16,550 nt of DNA, taken from positions 1-16,550 of the forward strand of contig CAJUSQ010000069.1 in NCBI GenBank assembly GCA_910588885.1. The letters are read 5' to 3'. Below the pieces are notes generated by a model. It saw only the letters and a list, made by a program, of their open reading frames with translations, was not told the DNA's origin and searched no databases. The DNA comes from an uncultured Lachnospiraceae bacterium. GTDB taxonomy: Bacteria; Bacillota; Clostridia; Lachnospirales; Lachnospiraceae. Both the position numbers and the translations under genes were made by a program. Positions 1-5,637 of this stretch are shown here, piece after piece; positions within the stretch are counted from its first letter, which is position 1; the number at the start of each line of letters is the position of its first letter.

Positions 1-59
1 TCAAGGTCTTAATGGACGAGGACATGGAGCAGCTTGTGGACAGCGTAAGGTGGACATAA
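1..59 (+). CDS. 3' end of an unidentified protein
   Basis: Reading from position 3 an open frame gives the tail KVLMDEDMEQLVDSVRWT and stops at TAA 57-59. The acidic, amphipathic composition looks like a genuine protein C-terminus. The serpin begins about 80 bases later on the same strand, so the two could share a transcript. Too little is present to name a family. The alternative is non-coding sequence, because only 18 codons are visible. Confidence 0.5.
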   Translation, partial: KVLMDEDMEQLVDSVRWT

Positions 60-139
60 AAACCCTTCCTTTCGTCCGTATCTATAATAACAGAGGTTTT
101 AAGAGAACGCTTTGTAAAATGAAAGGAAGTGGATGGAAG

Positions 140-1444
140 ATGACGGGAAAACAGAAAAAGGAAAAAAAGAACTGTTTTTTGCGGAAACTGCGGTTGGCAG
201 CAGGCGGGTTGGTGATCCTGGCTTTTCTTTGGACGGAGGGCTGTGGGAGTATGGACAAAGAGATGAAAGACTCCGAGACCAAAATGGAAGCCGGACAACC
301 GGCCGAAACCCGGATTACTCAGGAGGAAATCCGTGCATTGTCGGAAGCCTCCCTGAAGCTGTTCCAGGAGACCTTGAAGCAGATGGGGAAAGAAGACGAA
401 AATATTCTGATTTCCCAGAGTTCGATTCTGACGGCTCTTGGCATGACGGAAAATGGGGCAGGTTCGGAGACGCTGGCGGCCATGGAGCAGGTGCTTTCCG
501 GCGGAATGAAAGCGGAACGGCTGAATGAGATTTTGTATACCCTGCAGAAACGGATGCGGGAAAGTAAGGAAGTGGAGTTCCGGATTGCGGACTCGGTTTG
601 GGTGCGGTCCGGTTGTGTGGAATTACAGGAGGCATTCATTGAAGATGTAAAAAAATATTATAATGCTGATGTTTTCCGGTCTCCCTTTGACCAAACGACA
701 GTGGATGATATGAACCGCTGGGTAAAAAAGAATACCAATCAAATGATTCCTTCCATCATAGAGGAAATCCCCACTACGGCAGCCATTTATCTGATGAATG
801 CGATTGCTTTTGAAGGGGATTGGGAGGAACCTTATGAAAAGGAAGAGATTGATACGGACGGCAGGTTTTGCAACGGAGCCGGAGAAACGGAAACCGGGAC
901 TATGCTCCACAGCCAGGAAACCGCTTATTTTCAATTAAACGGAGGAGCCGGATTTTTGAAATACTATAAGGGCCGGGAGTATGCCTTTGCGGGAATCCTG
1001 CCCCCGGAGGGAATGTCGGCTTTGGAATACGTGGCGGATTTGAAGCCGGAAGACCATGATTTTGCAGAGGCGGTTCGGAATGCCAGGGAAGAGGAGGTTT
1101 TTGTAACAATGCCGGAATTCTCCTTTGAGGATGCCGCGGAGCTTCAGGAGGTTTTGGAAGCCCTTGGCATGGGAGTAGCGCTTCAGGAAGGGGCGGATTT
1201 CTCGGCTATGGTTACGGAGGACTCCGATCCGGTCTGGATCGAACGGGTGATTCATAAAACCTATATCGAAGTAAACCGGAGGGGGACAAAAGCTGCGGCA
1301 GTAACATCCGTGGAAATGGAGGCCGGAGGGGCTATGGAAGAGCCTCTTGTACTTACCTTTGACCGTCCGTATGTATTTGCCATAGTGGAGTCGGAAACCG
1401 GGCTTCCGATATTTATGGGTTGTGTCAACCGGATTGCAGAGTAA
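140..1444 (+). CDS. Serpin-family protease inhibitor, probable lipoprotein
   Basis: A 434-residue serpin: a suicide inhibitor that traps serine or cysteine proteases when its reactive loop is cut. Recognisable parts are the NAIAFEGDWEEPY segment (serpin NAxxFxGxW motif), the hinge EVNRRGTKAAAVTS (about residues 377-390, small residues as inhibitory serpins require), and the C-terminal block FDRPYVFAIVESETG followed by IFMGCVNRI. The N-terminus has a Lys/Arg-rich n-region, a hydrophobic stretch and Cys35 (WTEGC), suggesting a lipoprotein signal, although the lipobox is not canonical. The start at ATG 140 is chosen because AGGAAG lies 10 bases upstream; the open frame extends back to GTG 50, but that part lacks a good ribosome binding site and overlaps the preceding gene. 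Counting from the hinge puts P1 near Gly396 (GG/A), and the loop is about three residues longer than in alpha-1-antitrypsin, so P1 is uncertain. A small P1 would suit elastase-like targets (inference). Confidence 0.9.
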   Translation: MTGKQKKEKKNCFLRKLRLAAGGLVILAFLWTEGCGSMDKEMKDSETKMEAGQPAETRITQEEIRALSEASLKLFQETLKQMGKEDENILISQSSILTALGMTENGAGSETLAAMEQVLSGGMKAERLNEILYTLQKRMRESKEVEFRIADSVWVRSGCVELQEAFIEDVKKYYNADVFRSPFDQTTVDDMNRWVKKNTNQMIPSIIEEIPTTAAIYLMNAIAFEGDWEEPYEKEEIDTDGRFCNGAGETETGTMLHSQETAYFQLNGGAGFLKYYKGREYAFAGILPPEGMSALEYVADLKPEDHDFAEAVRNAREEEVFVTMPEFSFEDAAELQEVLEALGMGVALQEGADFSAMVTEDSDPVWIERVIHKTYIEVNRRGTKAAAVTSVEMEAGGAMEEPLVLTFDRPYVFAIVESETGLPIFMGCVNRIAE

Positions 1445-1470
1445 GGGAAAAGTGTTGCTGTTCCCCCCTA

Positions 1471-1494
1471 GGCCGTGCACTGCGCTGCACGGCC
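1471..1494. repeat. GC-rich inverted repeat after the serpin
   Basis: GGCCGTGCA (1471-1479) and TGCACGGCC (1486-1494) form a perfect 9-bp dyad with a six-base loop. No T-run follows, so it is not a classical intrinsic terminator by itself. It may be an mRNA-end stabilising hairpin or a dispersed palindromic element. Confidence 0.6.
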
Positions 1495-1509
1495 GCAGGC
1501 TAATACGGT

Positions 1510-1553
1510 AAGGGAAAAGCCGCAGGAACAAATGCTTTTGCGGCTTTTCCCTT
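1510..1553. terminator. Long stem-loop terminator between the serpin and the GntR unit
   Basis: AAGGGAAAAGCCGCA (1510-1524) and TGCGGCTTTTCCCTT (1539-1553) are perfect complements with a 14-base loop. The A-run and T-run sit inside the arms, so either strand could use it. On the plus strand it would end serpin transcription. The last TT of the 3' arm are the first bases of the following -35 box. Confidence 0.65.
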
Positions 1554-1580
1554 GACATATTTTGTATTAATAGATATAAT
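1552..1580 (+). promoter_or_regulatory. Consensus sigma-A promoter for the GntR/DUF5808 operon
   Basis: TTGACA (1552-1557), a 17-base spacer and TATAAT (1575-1580) match the housekeeping consensus exactly. Initiation about 7 bases downstream would leave a short leader before the Shine-Dalgarno at 1597-1605. A perfect promoter implies strong expression unless repressed. Confidence 0.9.
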
Positions 1581-1585
1581 ACAAA
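1561..1585. promoter_or_regulatory. Operator-like dyad over the -10 box
   Basis: TTTGTATTA (1561-1569) and TAATACAAA (1577-1585) are perfect inverted repeats separated by 7 bases. The right arm covers most of the -10 element. Given the GntR-family gene immediately downstream, the likely role is autorepression by that protein. Dyads of this kind are typical targets of winged-helix dimers. Binding itself is inferred. Confidence 0.7.
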
Positions 1586-1613
1586 TAAGACAATGAGGGG
1601 TGGAGAAAAGCAT

Positions 1614-1994
1614 ATGATACTGACACTGGATTTTTCCAGCGATCTTCCGATTTACCTGCAGATTCGGAATGCCATCGTAACGGCCATTGCCCGGGGGGAA
1701 TATGCAGAAGGCCAACGGCTTCCAACCGTGCGTGCGCTGGCGATGGAAGCAGGCATTAATACTATGACGGTGAATAAGGCATACCAGCTTTTGAAGCAGC
1801 AGGGCTATATCATTACGGACCGCCGCAACGGTGCGATGGTACATCTTCCCGGCGGAGACGGTGGAAGGGGGCTTTTGGAGGAGAAGCGGAAAGCAATTTG
1901 GGAGGAACTGTCCTTAATTGCCGCGGAAGCAAAGCTACATGGAATTTCGGAACAGGAGCTGACGGAAATTTTGCAGAAGGTTTACAGGAGGTAG
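1614..1994 (+). CDS. GntR-family transcriptional regulator, YtrA subfamily
   Basis: A 126-residue regulator with one N-terminal GntR winged helix-turn-helix (about residues 9-75) containing PIYLQIRNAIVTAIARG, LPTVRALAMEAGINTMTVNKA and YQLLKQQGYI. The effector part is only about 50 residues of helices, which is the hallmark of the short YtrA subfamily, usually paired with transporters or membrane proteins. ATG 1614 is preferred over ATG 1593: GGGGTGGAG lies 8 bases upstream, whereas 1593 would sit only a few bases after the predicted transcript start with no ribosome binding site. The next gene starts 4 bases after the stop, so they form an operon. Probably represses its own operon through the dyad at 1561-1585 (inference). 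Confidence 0.9.
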   Translation: MILTLDFSSDLPIYLQIRNAIVTAIARGEYAEGQRLPTVRALAMEAGINTMTVNKAYQLLKQQGYIITDRRNGAMVHLPGGDGGRGLLEEKRKAIWEELSLIAAEAKLHGISEQELTEILQKVYRR

Positions 1995-1998
1995 TGTG

Positions 1999-3420
1999 AT
2001 GGGACTTAAGATTATTATGGCGGTCTGCTTATTGCCGACACTGGTTATTATGTTTGCAGGACTCTATTGGGAGGGCAGGCAGAAAGGAAATGTTTTGATG
2101 GGGGTTACCCTGTGGCCCGGCGCGGCGGACGAAGCGGAAGTGCAGGATATCGTGCGCCGGTTCCGGAAAGAAATGATCATTTTACTGTGGACGGGGCTTT
2201 TGCTGTTTGCCCTGACCTGTATTCCGAAGTGGGATTCTTTGGTCCTCAGCGGGCAAATGCTGTGGATAATTTATGTAATCATAGTATTTTTTATTCCTCT
2301 GGCCAAAGGAAATCGCCGTCTGAAAACATTAAAGCGGGAGCGGATGGCGGTCAGCGGCGGGGAAGACGCAGCAGAAACAGAAAGTCACAGGGAAAGAGTA
2401 TATGTGGATTTGAAAGCAGCGGCGGAGCCGAGACCAAAGCCGTTTTTGAAGCTGTCTCTGGCGGGATTGGCAGTTTCCCTGATTCCGATCATCGGAGAAT
2501 TATGTTGGGGAAAGGATTCCTTCTATGGATGGTGGGCGGAGGGAATGCTTTTGCTGATGTTTTTGATGGGAATACTTTGCTTTGGCCTGCAATATTGGTT
2601 CTGGCATTTAAGCACCGATGTCATAAGCTTTCAAAGTGAGGTGAATATTCAGCTTGCCCGGGTACGCCAGTATCAGTGGAGCCGCTTTTGGAGTGTGATG
2701 CTTTGGTGCAATACGCTGTTCTTATTTGTGATGTGGTATGCCATGCATCAGGTCCGGCAGGGAATCATCCTGATCCTGGCCGGTACGGGACTATACGGCG
2801 TAGCGTCAGTGGCAGCAGGCTGTATTGCCGAGATCAATATCCGGAAGGTATACCGGAAATATGAGAAAGAAACAGCTTTGACGGTAGAAGAAGACGATCA
2901 TTGGATTTATGGGATTTTCTATTATAATAAGAATGACCGGCGGTTTATGGTTAATAAACGGGTGGGAATCGGAACCACGATTAATATGGCAAAGACCTCC
3001 GGTAAAGTGGTTATGGGGATTATCGTGGCGGGAACCCTGGGTTTGCTGCTCTGGGCGGCGGGATTCATGCTGGTGGAGGAGTTTGTTCCGATTTCCCTGA
3101 CGCTTGAGGACCGCGCCCTGGTTTCCGGCCAATATCATGAGGAATATCGGCTGGAATTGTCCGAGATCTCGGAGGCGGAACTGTTGGAGGAGCTTCCCTC
3201 TATGAGCAAGCGGGTGGGAACCGGGATGGAATCCATACTGAAGGGCTCTTTTATGGCAGAAGGCTTTGTTTCCTGCAAGGTCTGCGTCCGAAGGCTGGAA
3301 CCGCCATTTGTGAAAGTTTTAACAAATGATGGAATGACCTATTACCTGAATGATGAAGATCCCGAGGCAACAAGGCAGGTTTTTGAAGAACTGCAGAAAG
3401 CGTTGGAACATCCCCGGTAA
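1999..3420 (+). CDS. Polytopic membrane protein with DUF5808 domain and PH-like C-terminus
   Basis: A 473-residue integral membrane protein with about eight hydrophobic helices: near the N-terminus, around residues 55-92 (two), 150-195 (two), 230-270 (two) and 330-355. The segment from Trp302 (WIYGIFYYNKNDRRFMV, then GIGTTINMAK) matches the DUF5808 signature seen in membrane proteins next to YtrA-type regulators. After the last helix about 110 residues (ALVSGQYHEEYRLELSEI ... PPFVKVLTNDGMTYYLND) resemble a bacterial PH-like domain. An AGGAGG 7 bases before ATG 1999 decides the start over GTG 1996. It follows the GntR gene by 4 bases. The molecular function is unknown; a role in envelope stress sensing or peptide resistance would be inference. 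Confidence 0.8.
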   Translation: MGLKIIMAVCLLPTLVIMFAGLYWEGRQKGNVLMGVTLWPGAADEAEVQDIVRRFRKEMIILLWTGLLLFALTCIPKWDSLVLSGQMLWIIYVIIVFFIPLAKGNRRLKTLKRERMAVSGGEDAAETESHRERVYVDLKAAAEPRPKPFLKLSLAGLAVSLIPIIGELCWGKDSFYGWWAEGMLLLMFLMGILCFGLQYWFWHLSTDVISFQSEVNIQLARVRQYQWSRFWSVMLWCNTLFLFVMWYAMHQVRQGIILILAGTGLYGVASVAAGCIAEINIRKVYRKYEKETALTVEEDDHWIYGIFYYNKNDRRFMVNKRVGIGTTINMAKTSGKVVMGIIVAGTLGLLLWAAGFMLVEEFVPISLTLEDRALVSGQYHEEYRLELSEISEAELLEELPSMSKRVGTGMESILKGSFMAEGFVSCKVCVRRLEPPFVKVLTNDGMTYYLNDEDPEATRQVFEELQKALEHPR

Positions 3421-3468
3421 CGGCAAAACCCCATTTAGGTGTTAGGTGCTTTCCGCATGGATTCCCGC

Positions 3469-3498
3469 TTGCATGAAGGGCCCGGAATGGATTATAAT
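3469..3498 (+). promoter_or_regulatory. Probable promoter of the patatin-sbcDC operon
   Basis: A perfect TATAAT (3493-3498) lies 18 bases after TTGCAT (3469-3474), a weak -35 match. It falls in the gap after the DUF5808 gene, about 100 bases before the patatin start. No obvious terminator separates it from the upstream operon, so read-through is possible. Confidence 0.55.
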
Positions 3499-3511
3499 AG
3501 GAATGGTCACG

Positions 3512-3566
3512 GCAGGCCCAACTAAGGACCGGCCCGGGCGAATCCGGGCAGGGGCATGGTTCCTGC
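3512..3566 (+). promoter_or_regulatory. Structured, GC-rich 5' leader of the patatin-sbcDC operon
   Basis: GCCCGG (3532-3537) pairs with CCGGGC (3544-3549) around a six-base loop. Outside it GCAGG (3512-3516) can pair with CCTGC (3562-3566), or AGGACC (3525-3530) with GGTTCCT (3558-3564). The two outer pairings compete for the same bases, so alternative folds are possible. I do not recognise a known riboswitch here. Confidence 0.4.
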
Positions 3567-3601
3567 TGTGAATGATTAGAAATCAGAAAGAAGGACAGAA
3601 C

Positions 3602-4459
3602 ATGAAACTGGGAATCACAATGGAGGGCGGCGCCAGCAGGACCTTATTCAGCAGCGGTGTGACGGATGCATTTTTGGAAGAAGGGATCATGCCGGATTAT
3701 CTGATCGGCGTTTCTGCCGGAATTGCTTACGGGGTAAGTTATTTATCGAAGCAGAAAGGGCGGAATCTGGCAATTGCCCAGGAATATATGGCGGATAAGC
3801 GGTATATGGGCCCCCGGCATTTGCTGAACCGAAGCAACCGGAGTTATTACAACATTTCCTTTGTATTCAGTGAGATTCCGAATCAGCTGGTGCCGTTTGA
3901 TTATGAAGAATTTGAACGGTTTCCGGGAAAAGTAGTGGCTACCGTCACGAACATCCACACCGGAAAAGCAGAATATCTGGAAGTGCCCAGGCGTGACGAA
4001 AAATTTGATATGCTGTTAGCCAGCTGTTCCCTTCCGGTGCTGTTCCAGCCGGTGAAAATCGGCAGACGCTATTACCTGGACGGGGGATTGTCCGATTCCA
4101 TACCATATAAGCAGGCGATCAAAGAAGGCTGTGATAAAAATATCGTTATTCTGACCAGAGAGCGGGGTTACGTGAAGAAGCCGGGAAAAGCCGGGAAAAT
4201 TGCCGGAAAGCTCTACCGGAAATATCCGAAGATCGTGGAAGACCTGCAGCAGCGTCCCCAACGGTACAATGCATGTGTACAGGAGCTTTACGAGGCTGAA
4301 GCCAGAGGTGAGGTCTTTATCATTGCTCCGAAGAAGAAAGTGGAGATTGGACGGACCGAGGGGAAAGCGGATAAGCTGACCCGGTTATATGAGGAAGGCT
4401 ATCAACAGGCGAAGGAGCAGATGGAAGACCTGAAGAAGTATTTGGAGGACACTCATTGA
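3602..4459 (+). CDS. Patatin-like phospholipase
   Basis: A 285-residue patatin-fold acyl hydrolase, expected to cleave lipid acyl esters with a Ser-Asp dyad. The N-terminal oxyanion loop reads MEGGASRTLFSSGV (residues 7-20), the nucleophile elbow is GVSAG with Ser38, and the dyad aspartate is in YYLDGGLSDSIP (Asp160). No signal peptide or membrane helix is visible, so it is probably cytoplasmic or peripheral. ATG 3602 is preferred over ATG 3572 because GAAGGAC lies about 7 bases upstream. The stop overlaps the TTG start of sbcD, so the lipase is the first gene of the SbcCD operon. The reason for that association is unknown. The overall pattern resembles the YjjU branch of the family. Confidence 0.88.
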   Translation: MKLGITMEGGASRTLFSSGVTDAFLEEGIMPDYLIGVSAGIAYGVSYLSKQKGRNLAIAQEYMADKRYMGPRHLLNRSNRSYYNISFVFSEIPNQLVPFDYEEFERFPGKVVATVTNIHTGKAEYLEVPRRDEKFDMLLASCSLPVLFQPVKIGRRYYLDGGLSDSIPYKQAIKEGCDKNIVILTRERGYVKKPGKAGKIAGKLYRKYPKIVEDLQQRPQRYNACVQELYEAEARGEVFIIAPKKKVEIGRTEGKADKLTRLYEEGYQQAKEQMEDLKKYLEDTH

Positions 4460-5637
4460 GATTTTTTCATTTGTCTGATTTACACATCGGAAAACAGCTG
4501 CATTATTATAACCTAAAGGAAAATCAGCGGGCGGTTCTTCGGCAGATCGTTGCGCGGGCGGAGGAATACCGACCGGATGCCGTGCTAATCAGCGGGGATA
4601 TTTTTGACAAATCCGTACCTTCCGGGGAGGCATATCTGATATTTGACGAATTTTTAAATCAGCTGGCAGCATTGGAACCACGGATTCCGGTGCTTATGAT
4701 TGCAGGAAATCATGACAGCCCCCAGCGGCTGTCCTATGCAAAAGAATTTCTGGAACGGAATGAAATTTACCTGTCGGCGCTGCCGCCCTTTGACGAGGGG
4801 GAGCACCTGAAATGTGTTACCCTTGCGGATGAGTGGGGAACGGTGCGTTTTTTCCTGATGCCCTTTTTAAAGCCGGGCTATATCCGGCATTTGTTTGAAG
4901 AAGGTACGGTGACGGACTACCACAGCGCCGTGGAACAGCTGCTGCTGCGGGAAGGGCTTCAGAAAGGACAGCTGGAATCCGGAACCCGGAATGTGCTGCT
5001 TTCCCATCAATTCTATGTCAACGGCACAAAGCGGCCGGAACAGTGTGATTCGGAGCAGCAGTCGTTCCAGATAGGGGGCATTGACAGTGTGGATGCTTCC
5101 CTGGTAGAACATTTCGATTATGTGGCCCTGGGGCATATTCATGGCCCTCAGCAGGTAAAAGCGCCCCATATCCGGTATTGCGGAACGCCGCTGAAATATT
5201 CCGTCAGCGAGGAGAACCATGAGAAATCCATTACCCTTGTGACGCTGGCAGAAAAAGGGACGCCGCCAAGGATTGAGACGATCCCGTTACAGCCTCTGCA
5301 GGAGGTCCGGCGGGAAAGGGGGCTGTTGGCGGAGGTGCTTTCCCGCGCCACGGAGGAGAACTGCCATGATTTTCTCTCGGTCACGATTACGGATGAAAAG
5401 GAGCCCTACCATCCCAAGGAACAGCTGGAAGAACGGTACGATTTCGTACTGGAACTGCGGGTGGACAACCGCCGCACCAGAAGTCTTTTGGAGCAGGAGG
5501 AGGAAACAGAGGTTTATCAGGATCCCCTGACGGTATTTGCTTCTTTTTACCAGGAGATGCGGGGACAGACCATGAGTGAAGAAGAGGAAGCCTGGCTCCA
5601 GAAGCTGTTGGGGCAGGAGTTAGGAGCGTGTGAATGA
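4456..5637 (+). CDS. sbcD: Exonuclease SbcCD, nuclease subunit SbcD (Mre11 homologue)
   Basis: A 393-residue Mre11-type metallophosphoesterase. With SbcC it forms the SbcCD complex, which opens hairpins and trims double-strand ends. All phosphoesterase motifs are present in order: SDLHIGK (Asp and His near the N-terminus), ISGDIFDKSVPS, IAGNHDSPQRL, LLSHQFYV and LGHIHGP. The length is normal. The start is TTG 4456, overlapping the patatin TGA by 4 bases; a GGAGG about 8 bases upstream supports it and the first codons already give the conserved RFFHLSDLHIG. The 3' end overlaps the sbcC start in an ATGA. The rare start and the overlaps imply translational coupling and balanced subunit synthesis. 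Confidence 0.97.
   Translation: MRFFHLSDLHIGKQLHYYNLKENQRAVLRQIVARAEEYRPDAVLISGDIFDKSVPSGEAYLIFDEFLNQLAALEPRIPVLMIAGNHDSPQRLSYAKEFLERNEIYLSALPPFDEGEHLKCVTLADEWGTVRFFLMPFLKPGYIRHLFEEGTVTDYHSAVEQLLLREGLQKGQLESGTRNVLLSHQFYVNGTKRPEQCDSEQQSFQIGGIDSVDASLVEHFDYVALGHIHGPQQVKAPHIRYCGTPLKYSVSEENHEKSITLVTLAEKGTPPRIETIPLQPLQEVRRERGLLAEVLSRATEENCHDFLSVTITDEKEPYHPKEQLEERYDFVLELRVDNRRTRSLLEQEEETEVYQDPLTVFASFYQEMRGQTMSEEEEAWLQKLLGQELGACE

Noticed and set aside
935..1558. 207-codon minus-strand frame opposite the serpin
   Set aside because: No domain and no ribosome binding site context; the plus-strand serpin motifs are clear.
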